DNA of 64,000 bases from positions 112,695-176,694 of the forward strand of contig KV423969.1 of NCBI GenBank assembly GCA_001632435.1, read 5' to 3'. This DNA is from Calocera cornea HHB12733. Lineage: Eukaryota > Basidiomycota > Dacrymycetes > Dacrymycetales > Dacrymycetaceae. Below the pieces are notes generated by a model. The model was not told the DNA's origin, made no database searches, and saw only the letters and a program-made list of their open reading frames with translations. How positions within the stretch are numbered: the first letter of the stretch is position 1; each line of letters opens with the position of its first letter. The translations under genes were made by a program, and so were the position numbers. Of the stretch, positions 45,808 through 56,992 are shown one piece after another.

Positions 45808-46708
45808 TGTGCTGCTCCTCACTCTACTCTTCACTGTTCGATCAGGGGCCGTCGAGGGTGGCCGGTTGTTTTGACAAGACGCGAAACGCGGTGTGAGTCG
45901 GCTGGTGCTTGGCCGTTCCCGAGTGTGCGCCGTCTAATTAGTTGTATTGCTGGTTGCGGTTGCGGCTGCGGTGCGCGTCGACGCGCCGCTCTCGAGCGAA
46001 TGCTTGTGTGGTCGGGTCGGCGTCAGGGTACGGTCAGGCTGCGAGTAAGCCCGTTCGTTCTTCTTGCACGGAGAGCGCGCGGACGGAGGGATCTGAGCGA
46101 ACGGGGCGAGGCGAGGGAGCCCCTCGCAGCGGACGCTATTGGCGGGACCCCGGGCAGCAGGAATGCCTCCGCGCACCGCCACGGGGGACGGGTCTCGGAG
46201 TTGCGTGGGCAGCTTGTCCGACGCAGTGCACTCTATCATACTGGAGGCCACTGCATCCGGCCCCTCTCGGATTGCAAAGTCACAACAAATGTTCAGCGCA
46301 GCGCGACGGGTACCTACCTACTATAACCTCCTGACTGCCAAACATACCGACCGACCAACCCCCTCACGAAAATCAATTAGAGAGCTGCCCAGATCGGGCA
46401 AGCCGGGAGAATCGCCCGTCCCTCTGTCCCCGGTGTCAGTCATGCGCCAGCGCCCTAACCCTGTCCTATGTGCCGCTACAGTACACACTTTCGGGGCCAG
46501 GCCCGGCTCATTTAACCCTCCCTTTGCGGGGTAAGACTGGGGACGCCCGCCTGGTTATCCTGTCCCCTCGGCTGGTCGTCCTCGTCCGCCGCCTCAATCG
46601 CTCCTCGCTCCTTCCTCTCGACACTTCACAACCCGATACTGTCCTATCCTGTACATACTGCTAGACGCATACTACCGGAACTGAAGGGAGAGATACAGGA
46701 TCTTGAAG
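45808..46708. other. Divergent intergenic region STH1 / 84-aa protein
   Basis: Upstream of both genes, 900 bp. No gene recognised; open frames on either strand have no splice structure or family. A GC-rich GGTTGCGGTTGCGGCTGCGG run lies near 45953. Confidence 0.5.
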
Positions 46709-47082
46709 ATGCAGCCCCAGAAGCCCGAGCTGATCACCAACCTCTCCACGCCCTCCGGGCTGCCCATGCCGGACCGCGCGCTCACGACCGATACGGACCT
46801 CGGGTGCGCCCTCCTCCCCCAATCCCGCCGTTCAATGTACTGACCGCGGCTTGGCAGCCCCACAACCCCAGCGAACGGCCCCTCCCCCCCGCCGACCTCG
46901 CCCACGGTCGGCCTGCCCTTCTTCGACCAGTCCCAGTTCGCGAGCTCGATCGACTCGGTGCTGTCTTCTGCCGAGTGAGTGCGATCGATCATCAGTCGCA
47001 GTGCGCTGATAAGCCCCTGTTCTCACGCGCGCGCTGTAGATGGACGGGCAGGTTCCCGAGCCAGGAAGAGCAGAAGAAGTGA
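46709..47082 (+). CDS. Small conserved hypothetical protein, 84 residues
   Basis: Three exons: 46709-46803, 46858-46974, 47040-47082. The protein begins MQPQKPELITNLSTPSGLPM and contains PDRALTTDTDLG, then GLPFFDQSQFASSIDSVLSS and WTGRFPSQEEQKK. It is hydrophilic, Pro/Ser/Thr-rich, without signal or membrane segment. I do not recognise a family. Support comes from consistent splicing of three exons in frame with standard 54- and 65-nt introns and a protein-like composition. It could be a short regulatory or adaptor protein. Confidence 0.55.
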
Positions 47083-47972
47083 AGTAGCTCGGTTTCTCGG
47101 AGACGAGACCGAGCGAACGAACACCACTGGCCAGTTCCATTCTTTGTCTTGTACGAGTACTGTACATTATCTGGCCCCGATCGCTGTCTTATCCTCCTTC
47201 CCAAGTTGTTGTGCCCCTATTGTAACAGTACACACACCACATCTCGGACACTTCCCTCTCAGAATTGTATCATGATCCCGCCCATACGAGTCTGAGCGTG
47301 ACAGCTGTCCCCTCGCCGACTGTCGACCGTACCGAGCCCATGCCCGCCGAGCCAGCGGGTGTGTCGGAGCGTGCTTCGTGCGTCTGGTTCTGGTTCACTC
47401 TCGCCTGTGATGGGCCGCTCCGCCGCGGAGCGATGACGTCACGTGGGCGGTCCCCCAATTTTGACCAGTACGGTGCGCTGCCCTGGCGGCGGTCGGCGGC
47501 CTCCTCGTGCCCGCTCCGCATGACCCGGTGTCATTTCACGGCGAAGGGAGGCTGATACCGCCCGGGGCCATCACGCTGGTTAGCCACTAGAGATAGGGCG
47601 CATGCCAGGAGGCAGGATGGAGGGAGCAGGAATGGGAATGTGCAGGAGACACCAGTGTCTCGCGCGCGCCCGGGGCCTCGGGGGCTCGGTGCGCTCGGCC
47701 GGCGTGCGAGTGGATCCGTCGCGGGTTGGGTGCCTGTGCGAAGTGGGACTCCAAGTGGAATGGGGAGGGAAGCATGAGCGGTGTGGGAGGGACACGCCTC
47801 GCACACGCACAGCGCTCCGGGCGGGTCCTGTCCAGCGAAGCCTGCTCAGTCCACGTCCCTTTTATTACCCACACCGCTCCATCCCGGCACATCCACCACC
47901 CCGGCTGCTCCTCCTCCTCCCCAACGCCCCCTCCCTTGGTACCCCACCCCCACCCCGCCCTACCTACCCACC
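47083..47972. other. Intergenic region upstream of the Gfo/Idh/MocA gene
   Basis: No gene seen. It contains a composite TGACGTCA/CACGTG site (listed separately). A pyrimidine-rich CTCCTCCTCCTCCCC stretch runs up to the ATG at 47973. Confidence 0.5.
47434..47445. promoter_or_regulatory. Composite CRE / E-box site
   Basis: TGACGTCA (47434-47441), the palindromic site for bZIP factors of the CREB/ATF type, overlaps CACGTG (47440-47445) by two bases. It is 528 bp before the Gfo/Idh/MocA start codon and 352 bp after the upstream gene's stop. Function is inferred from the motif only. Confidence 0.45.
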
Positions 47973-49563
47973 ATGCCGCGCAAGCTGTCCATCGACCCAG
48001 AGACCATCATCCCCATGGATAAGTGCGCACCTTCCCCCCTCCCCGTACACGCCTCCCCGCACACCGCTGACGCCGCTCCAGGGCCCCCGCGCCGGCCCCG
48101 GGAGAGGACTTCAACGTGCTCTTCATCGGCGCGGGCAACATCATGTTCGGCAGCGACGAGGGCCCGTGGAACCACTCCTTCCGCCTCGAGCAGTGCGTCC
48201 CCCTTCCTCCCCTACCGCTATATGCGTCGCTGATCACCCCGGGGCACAACCAGCAAGCTCGGCCCGCGCCTCAAGGTCGTCGCGCTGATCGACCCCTGGC
48301 TGGAGCGTGCCAGCCAAGTACTGGATGCGAAGCGCGCGTCCTTCGTGCGGAGCGCGTACGAGCACACGCGCACCTACAAGACACTCGAGGACTTTATCGC
48401 CGACATGGACGAGGATGAGATGCCCCAGTGCGCCTGCCCTCCCTCTCCCACACCTTAGTGCACGCTGATCTGATACGGTGTGGCGTGGTGCAGGGCCGTC
48501 TGGGTCGGCTCGCCCCCCGAGTACAGGGGGTCCACGGATCCGGGCCACGACATCGAGCTCCAGCTGCTCAAGGCCTTCCCGGGCGTCGCACTCTTCATCG
48601 AGAAGCCCGTGACGACGGGGAGCGTCGACAAGGCGCTCAGCGTGGCCAAGGCGATCCACGACGCGCGGGTGACGTGCTCTGTCGGGTGCGCCTGCCTGCC
48701 TGCTGCACTGTATCTCTGAGAGCAAGGCTGATCGGGGATGTGCAGGTACATGCTCCGCTACCTCAAGTGTGTGCAGAAGATGAAGCAGATCATCGAGGAC
48801 AACAACCTCATCGTGATGGCCACCGTGGCGCGGTACGTGTGCGCGTACGAACGCATCCTCAAGACGCACTGGTGGGACAAGTCGAAGAGCGGCGGGCCCG
48901 TGCTCGAGCAGGGCACGCATTTCTGTGCGTCCCACTGCGCCGCCGAGGAAGTGGCTCAGCTGACACGAGTGATCCGCGCGCAGGCGACCTCTCCCGCTAC
49001 TTCGGCGGCGAGATCGACATCCCCTCCGTGTCCGCGCACTCGCTCGAGTTCTACGAGCCTGCCGGCCACCTGAGCAAGATCGGGTTCGACGAGGCCCAGA
49101 TCATCCCCGCCGAGCAGCGCATCCCGCGCGTGACCGCCGCGACCTGGAAGTACAAGTCCGGCGCGGTCGGCAGCTTCACGCACGCCGTGGCGCTGCAGGG
49201 CCGGAACTACAGCTGCGTGCTCGAGGTGTACGCGGACGGGTACCAGATGCGCCTCGAGGACCCGTACAACAACCCGGTGCTGTATGTGCGCCGGCCGGGC
49301 GACGACCATGAGGAGACGTACAGGTACGGCGACGACGACCCGTTCTTCACCGAGGTCGCCAATATGATCGATGTAATCGAGGGCGGGCCGGACAAGGCCG
49401 AGATCCTGAGCTCGTTTGAGGGTGCGTGCTCGGGCTGTATGCTGATGAGGCGGGAACTGACCTGGGCCCAGACGCCGTCCGCACGTACGAGTTCACCTGG
49501 GCGATCCGGCGCGCGAGCGAGGCGAGCCGGAAACTGCCGCCCAACTTCCCCAAGGGCGCGTAA
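47973..49563 (+). CDS. Gfo/Idh/MocA family oxidoreductase
   Basis: Seven exons: 47973-48022, 48082-48192, 48254-48427, 48494-48685, 48746-48924, 48984-49421, 49472-49563; 411 residues. The N-terminal Rossmann fold shows FNVLFIGAGNIMFG and LKVVALIDPWLER. The conserved cofactor-binding EKP motif is intact in FPGVALFIEKPVTTGSVD, and AVWVGSPPEYRG precedes it. A C-terminal sheet domain follows (YKSGAVGSFTHAVALQGRN, RLEDPYNNPVLYV). Members oxidise or reduce sugars, inositols, dihydrodiols or biliverdin with NAD(P). The substrate cannot be named. It is convergent with the flavoprotein oxidase gene (278 bp between stops). AATAAA at 49754-49759 may be its polyadenylation signal. Confidence 0.88.
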
Positions 49564-49841
49564 GCGCTCGCTACTGTACAGCAGGCAGCGAGCGCGGGGC
49601 GAGAGAGTCGGAACGGCAAAGAAACCAACGGTACTGTAATGCAACGCAGCCACACGCCAGGGCCAGGGATCGTCACGAACTCTTTGTAGCAAACGTCAAA
49701 CTTTGTACTAGTCTACTACGAACTGAAACGCGGACGCGGACGCATGGCAGCTCAATAAAATTCATTTTTTTCATGACCTTTCATTCTGCCGAGTGACACG
49801 CGATGATGTACAGTACTGTATCATGTGCTGCGGAAGGGGGT

Positions 49842-51844
49842 CTACAGCTTCTCACCCGCAGCAGGCTCCTTGACGATCGCGGGGAGGGAGCTGGTGCGCT
49901 GGTCCCCAGCGAGGATCTCCCACCCCTTCCCCCTGAACCTCTTAGGCCAAATTCCGTTCTTCCCGGGGGCGAGGATCCCGTTCGGGTCGAGGGCGTCCTT
50001 GAGCGCCTCGTTCATCCGCATCAGCGCGTTGTTGTTCCAGTTGTACGTGCCCGCGACCTGGTCCGAGAACAGGATGTGCGTGCGGTACTCGCCGTACCCC
50101 TCCGCGGCCGCGTCGGCGATCATCGCGCGCAGGCAGTTGTACGCCTTTGCTTTGGACTCTTTGGAGGAGCGGTCGTACACCAGGTTGACGATCACGTGCG
50201 ATTCGCGCGAGGCGACACAGCTGCATGGAGGGTCAGGATGTGAACAGTGGAGAGAAGGGCGGACCACGCACAGCGTGGGGAACAGGTCGATCCCGTACTC
50301 CTCGTGCCTCTTCCTGCACAGCTCAAACAGCCGCTTCACGTCCTCCCCCGACGTCGGCGCAATAGGCGCAAAGAACAGATGCGCGCCGTTCGGCAGCCAC
50401 TGGAGCCAGTCCAGCTCCCTGAGCACCGGCACACCGCTGCACACCGCGACCCTGCTGTGGAGATAATGGTCCTCGGGCAGCTCCTCGGGGAGCATGAGCC
50501 TGCTCCCGTCGATCTTTCCAAACTCGCGGCGGATGATTTCCAGTTGGCCCCTGCGGAACTCGTCCGGCCCGTACACGGTCCCGTAGAAGACCCACGAGCA
50601 GTCCCCGCACGGCATCTCCTTGGCCCACTTGCGGATCACCTCGCGCGGGATCTGGCCCGGGCCGTCGTAGAAGTAGCTCTTGGGCTTGCCAGTCACGGCT
50701 AGCTCTTGGATCACGTGCCGCAGCTGGGGGACGTTGCCGAGGACTTTGTTGATCGCTAGCGGGCGGATGGTCGACATGATCTCCGGGTACTGGTCCTCGT
50801 CCCGGAAGGTGATCATGTAGCTCGTGTGATCCGTTGCAGGCATCAGCCAGAAGCCCATCTTGGTGACGATCCCGAAGTTGCCTGGTCTGGATGTCAGGTG
50901 TCATACAGCATGACGTGGTGACAGAACTTACTCTGCGTGAATATACCGTCGCTGTACGGCCCATACCCGTACTGGAACGACTGCCAGCACGGGTTGTCCT
51001 CTCCATTCTTGCCGGGCAGCGCGCCCATTCCCGTCCTCACGACCTCCCCAGTGGGCAGCACCACCTCCATACCACAATGGCACCCAAAGTGGTCCCCATA
51101 CGGCGTATACCCCACACCGCGATCGACCGCGTTCCCCAGGACGCTCCCCCCGCCCAGGTCGGGCGTGTCGATCCACAGCGGGTAGCCCGTCGCCTGCACC
51201 GCCTCGTACAGCGCAAAGTAGCTCACGCCGGGCTCGACGAGGCACGAGCAGTTGTCCGGGTCGATCTTGAGCACCTTGTCCATCCGCCGCCCGAGGTCGA
51301 GCACTACTGCGCCTCGGATGCGCGGGGCCGCACCGCCGTACCCCAGGTTGCGGCCCATCGAGATCGGGTAGATGGGGATCAGGTACTTGTTTGCCCATCG
51401 GACTACGGTCTGCACTTCTTCGGTCGATCCAGGGTAGACTGTGGCGGAGGAGACGGTATCGTCTTGCTCCATGATGTGGAAGGCATCATGAGTGTTCCTG
51501 CGTTCCTTGAGCGCACACTCAGGCAATGGGACAAGCAACAACACGCACGGATGCTCCATATACCACCCATCAATCAGCGGCTTATCGTTCAGCTCGACAT
51601 TCTTCTCCCCAATATCCTTCCTGAGCTCCGCAACAGCCTCATTAAATCGCTCCCTCGTGATCTCCGGCGGGAGGATAGGCAGCTCCTCCGCCTGCGTGCG
51701 CTCGGCCGCGCGGGGCAGGGTGCGCTGGGAGAAGATCTTCTCCTTGGTCTGGGCGGCGATGTCGGCGAGGCGGGCGGGGATGCCCGAGTAGACCTCGGGC
51801 CAGGAGGGCGTGGGCGGGATAGGGAGCGAGGCGGCGCCGAGCAT
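49842..51844 (-). CDS. Vanillyl-alcohol-oxidase-like FAD-linked oxidase
   Basis: Three exons from 51844 down: 51844-50932, 50881-50272, 50220-49842; 633 residues. The PCMH-type FAD domain is seen as YPGSTEEVQTVVRWANKYLI, PISMGRNLGYGGAAPRIRGA, VLDLGRRMDKVL, VEPGVSYFALYEA and GNAVDRGVGYTPYGDHFG. The C-terminal half has SYMITFRDEDQYPEI and ends with NEALKDALDPNGILAPGKNG. This matches vanillyl-alcohol oxidase and 4-cresol dehydrogenase-like enzymes, which oxidise para-substituted phenols. It is somewhat longer than the Penicillium enzyme (560 residues). No signal peptide, so probably cytosolic or peroxisomal. Confidence 0.88.
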
Positions 51845-52585
51845 CTTTGTCTTCGTCTCCGTCGTTTGTCGTCTTCAGTCAGAAAGAGTGCTTCCAGCAG
51901 GTTCAACCCGGTAGAGCAGCAGCAACAGTAAGTGCAGATAACCAGAAATGGAGCGACCGAGTAGCGCAGTCCGTCCCCATGCTGGCTAAACGCTGGGTAT
52001 TATATGCTCCCCACAGCAGCATGGCTCTGGCGTAACGTTTACTCGCCTCGCTTCGCTCAGCAGCCCAGAGAGGCACTCACGGGACCCAGTTCGTGCCTGC
52101 TTGCGGGGCGGATGAGGAGGGCCCTAGACGGCGGGAGGACTTTCTCCCGTCCAGCGCGCAACCCCGCAAACCCCGCGGGGTGGCTTCCATGTCCGGACAG
52201 GGCAGGCGGGCGGCGGATTATCTTTCTCCGGATTGCGGGCGCGTGAAAGGAGGGGGCGACAGTTGCCGAGCGAACGAGACGAGAGGCAACAAGACGGGAC
52301 GAGGGACATTACTTCACGGGTCGGTTCACATTCTGAAACTACGGGGGTGTACATGTGCATCGTGAGGTCCATTCATACAGTAGGTAGGGAGCTAGCTAAT
52401 CAGGGCGCGAGGCAGCAGACAAGGAACAAAAGGGGACGACGACGAAAGCACGTGAGCGAGACAGAGTTGAAGAGAGTTATGCAGCCAGCTCCGCAGTGTG
52501 TATATGTACTGCGAGCGGAAAGATATATGGAAGGAAGGAGGCGATTCGTGCAACCAGTCAACCCTGCCGGAACGAACGCGGAACT
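51845..52585. other. Intergenic region CRM1 3' end / oxidase promoter
   Basis: 3' flank of CRM1 and promoter of the flavoprotein oxidase, both on the minus strand. A TATATG near 52000 could belong to the oxidase promoter. No gene seen. Confidence 0.45.
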
Positions 52586-55500
52586 CTATATCTCCTCGTC
52601 GTCCATCGACTCGTTCTTGACCATCCCCGGCACGCGCATCTGCATCTCGCGCTGCTTCTGCGCCTCCATTTCCTTGTCCTCCCGGAACAGCTCGGCGTTG
52701 TCCCCCGCAAACTCCTTGAGCGAGATGAGGAAGTCGCGCACGGCGCTCTTGAATCGGCCGCCGTCAAGGGCGTACTCCCACAGGTTCGCCACGAACCGGT
52801 CGATCGCGAGCGGGGACATGTGCCCGAAGGCAGAGTTGAGCATCGTCGTCAGCTGGGACCGGATGAACTCCTCGTTCGTCTTGGCCGGGATCTGTGTCGG
52901 GTCGTACAGAGGCGTGTGGATGTCGTCGGCGATCACGAGCTGGATCAGCCGCTGGAGGACAGCGCACTGGCCCTTGAACCCACTCTTGTGGTCCGAGTCG
53001 GTCAGGACTTGCAGGATGTCACCGAGCATGGTCATGTAGTAGCTCATGAAGAAGGCGTTGGAGATGTCGGGATTGGAAGCCGCAAAGTTGTTGACGGCAT
53101 CCAGAGCGACTGAAAGACAATCAGCACCGCATTCCACAACACGGAATAACACACATACTAGCAAGGCCAACCTCGGCAACGTCTCTCTGCATATGCTTGA
53201 AAGCAAACCCGATGCTGTTCAGCACGTTATACAAGCTGCCCGGCTGGAGCTTCAGCAGACCGTCAAAGCTGAACGAAAAGATTGCCTTGAGCAGCTTAAA
53301 AACGGCCAATCGCTGCTCGGGGAACTCGGTTTCGTTGCCACTGATCATGGCCACGGTAGGTTCGAAGATGGACTCGATGATGGCCGGAATATAGTCAACA
53401 ACCATAGCCTGCAGCAATGCGTCAGACGTGTCCTGATGCAACAAGCAATATGGAGCTCACCCCAAGGCGAGAGATCACGGTATGCACAACGTTGATGACC
53501 TCGGCATCCCTTGCAGCCGGCAGAACCTCGCGGTAGTCGGAAAGAACAGCTTCGAAGAGCTGCGGAACCAGCATCCGGTTCACCTGGTCGAGGTCTTCGG
53601 CCTTCTTGATGAAAGTGTCGATCAGGCGCAGGACGTCCTTCTTGACGGTGCGGCAGGTCCGGACATTCTGCATATGGACCGCTTGAGGTCCACCGGTAGC
53701 AACAGCCTCACTGATGGCTGAGCTCGCTGCGCGATATACAGCAAGGAGATCGTTCCAGATATACGTCAACTGCGTCCAGTAGAAGCTGCCGAGCGAGACG
53801 CAAACGGCGACGTTCGTCTTGAGCACATTTGACAAAACCTTGGCATGCTCGGAGTCGACGACAATGTTAATCCCTTGTCGAGCAAGCTGCATCTCCCCAG
53901 TCCACTGCGAATGACATGAGCACATGTGTCACAATAAGGGCTGGTTACTCACCGCTTGATTGGGAGACTCCATCATCTGGCGGATGAGAGCATCCTGCGT
54001 ATTTTTGTTGGGCTGGGACGCGATCATGTATCCGAGAGCCTCGTAGAAAGTGTGCATCTGAGCCTCCCTCAGATCGTTGGTGATCCGGTAGATTGTACGG
54101 AGGATCTCGTCGATGAACGGCTCGGTCTCGCCAGGCTGCTGCAGGATGAAATGCCTGCGGCACTTCTGTGCGATCTTGATAAACGTGTCACAAGCCATCT
54201 CTTGCACACCCTCGTGCATCTCGTGCATGAACTCGAAAAGCTTGTTGACGACAGTCTTCAAGAACTTCCAGTGTGCCTTGAGGAAGCGAGGGTACTGCCC
54301 AACAATGTACATGATGTTCGAGGCGACGACAGCCTTGTTGTCCTTGCCGCGTTTCATCTCGCAAAGGCCAAGCAGATCCTTGATAACAGTGACAAGGAAG
54401 CGTTTCTCCGTCTCCTCATCTATGGATTACTGGTCAGCGGTGCACTACTTGGAGCAGTATCACACGACGCACCCATGGACCCAGAGATGGAACCGATAGC
54501 CCAGCAGAGCGTGTTCAAGTTGTTCCACGACCACTCGCTGCCATCCACCTGCTTTGCAAGTTTTTCGGTGAGGACATTCTCGGTGTCCATAACGTCCAGG
54601 TGCGTGAGGTAGATGAGCACCTCCCGAATCGACTTGTAGAGGACGATCGTGTCCGTCTCCTTCATAACCTCGCGGACGATCTCTCCCTCCTCGTTCTCAA
54701 CAATGAGAACCTCTTCGGGCTTGACCATCTTCTCGATCATGACGAGGCGAAGCTGCGACAGGATCTGGTCGTAGAGGGCCCTGCGGCCGCTCATCTGCCC
54801 AAGGACGGGAGGACCGCCCAGGCTGAGAGCACTGAATGCGGCGGTGCCATCGCGTAGAGGCAGGGCAGTCATCTCGTCGTAGAGCTCGCTGACCAGCTTG
54901 CCCCAGTACTCCAGACACATCTTGAAGATCTCGCGCTCGTCGACCTGAGACAGTTTGATCAGGTAGCCGTGCGCATTGGTGAGGACCGCGGCATTGTCAG
55001 GGTTCTCCAACAGGCGCCCATGAGCATTGAGGAAGTTAGTGAGGAACTGGGTGAAGTTGAAGACGAGGTCCTGGCCAGCGTCGGTGGAGGTAGAGTAGGC
55101 AGATGCAATATCTGTGAAGACGGTCATCACAAGTCATGGCAGTGGTATACAGGAAGACTGACCAGTAGTGGGAGGGATCATACGGTTCATGGAGGTCATT
55201 GTCTGGTTGAAAAGATGTACGAAGTGCCTGTTATAGTCGGCGGCGACGTGAAGACCGGCTATCTCGCCAAGACACTTCAGCGTGATATTACGGAACTCGG
55301 GGACTTCCAAGAACTTTGTGGGATGTCAGCGGCACCATCAAGGTACGCAAACGGGAATCACTCACCCGGGTGATAAGGGAATCAATGAGAGTGGTTTCGA
55401 AGATGTAGCCAAGGGGTATCCAATTAAGGAAGCGTAACAACGTGTCCAACGTAGCGCGAACCAGACTGCCTTTGGTCGAGCGCTGGAGTACTTCCTGGCA

Positions 55501-56361
55501 CAGTTCGAAGATCTGGCCGAACTCGCCGCACATCGTCTGCTTGAGATTTCGCGTTTTCTGCTGCGTCATCTGCTCGGCCGAGTAGTCGAAGATTTCTTCG
55601 CTAAGGAGACGAAGGATCTGCATGTTGTTCTCGCACATGTTGAGATTTTGTCGCGAGGACTGGACGATCATCGGGAGAAAGTCGTTCCAGTCTTGTGGCC
55701 AATCTTGCTTGAGAATCTAACAGACGAGGCTGTCAGACATCGTGAAGGAGAAGCAACATGATGGTACATACCTGCACAAGCAGGAGGTTAAGCTTGTGGA
55801 GGTACAAGCGCTCCCGGCGGAGCTTCTCCTCCGATTCAGATGTGGCAATGATGACGGTAGTGATGAAGCTCCGAATGTCTAAAACAGTCACGTTAGACAT
55901 CTTGGGCGATAAGGTGACCACCGCACGTACCTTGTCGGTGCTCCATGGACAGTGCCTTCCAGCGAGTTTGGATCAGCTTGTCGAGGATGTTGCAGCACAG
56001 ATACTGTGAAGACAAGATTAGCCGCCGAAGCCTCAACGCCGCGGTGGAGATGAACACACCTGTGCATGCTGGTTTGTGGTGGTGGAGAGGATGTACGGCA
56101 CCCGTTGCCAAGCGCTTGGGTGCTCTTGGAAGAGCGTGAGCACCCTCTGGGCCTCTGCTTGCTGTTGGCATCACAATATCAGTACATATACATATGGGAG
56201 CGTGAGTCGACACGTGCCTCGGCACCGGAGCCGTTGAAGAGGGCATAGATGACACGGTCGAACAAGTTGACGTCAAACTCGTGGTCGAAATCGAGAATGC
56301 CCTGCGCAAAACTAGTCAGTATATATCATGGGAGCACTAAGATGTTATGACTCACGTCCAT
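52586..56361 (-). CDS. CRM1: Exportin-1 (Crm1), nuclear export receptor
   Basis: Twelve exons from 56361 down: 56361-56356, 56301-56218, 56161-56060, 56003-55931, 55878-55772, 55716-55366, 55313-55163, 55111-54473, 54419-53953, 53904-53461, 53408-53159, 53109-52586; 1065 residues, the family length. It carries leucine-rich NES cargo out of the nucleus with Ran-GTP. Signatures: [72 protein letters not shown], and the C-terminal [16 protein letters not shown] with [11 protein letters not shown]. The cargo-groove cysteine is present ([14 protein letters not shown], Cys524). The first coding exon is only ATGGAC. The 56162-56217 intron is best explained by a GC donor; a GT alternative (exon 2 to 56214, exon 3 from 56157) also keeps frame. 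Confidence 0.95.
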
Positions 56362-56992
56362 GATGGCAGATTTGAGATGAGGTGAGGTGGACGATTGGAA
56401 AAGGAGTTCGATGCTGCCTGAGACTCCCTTACTCAGCTCGCCACCCAACAGACGACCTCGATAGACTCACAGAGGGTCGTGGATGGCACTGAAGAGCACC
56501 TCAATGCACACGGACGTGCCCCAACCTATGCTCTATGCGATGGGGAGGTTGTTGAGCAGCAGACAAAAGGGTGTGCAGCTGGCTGATGGTGGAAGCGAGG
56601 ACGGAAGGCAGGGGGAGCGACGGTGGACGCCAGATGCGCGTGACGCCTCGTTCACGCCGACGGAGCCAACCAAGGCATGCTGATTATCTAACGTTCCCTA
56701 CATTTTGGCTCCGTTTTGCACGTTCCTGGGCCATGAACCGGCCCTGTCAGCACCCGGCGCGAGATCTAGAAATTACCACCAGCCACTCTCAATCGACTCT
56801 CACATCGTTTGCATCCCCTTCCAATGAGAGTAATGTAACTATCTGTTACGTGTAATTGTCAACGACGGCTCCATAGGAAAACACACCACTACATTCTATT
56901 CTTGATTTCTCCATCGATACATGGTTCAATGATCTCGTAACTGCCCGGAGCCGAGCACTAAAGACACAAAAGAGGACCCAGTGTGCGGCACC
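56362..56992. other. Intergenic region dienelactone hydrolase 3' end / CRM1 promoter
   Basis: Upstream of CRM1 and downstream of the hydrolase gene, both on the minus strand. No gene or RNA recognised. Confidence 0.5.

Noticed and set aside
50891..51931. 346-codon open plus-strand frame opposite the vanillyl-alcohol-oxidase-like gene
   Set aside because: Shadow of a real flavoprotein on the minus strand; Arg/Gln/His-rich and without family features.
53956..54612. 218-codon plus-strand frame opposite CRM1
   Set aside because: Shadow of conserved CRM1 exons.
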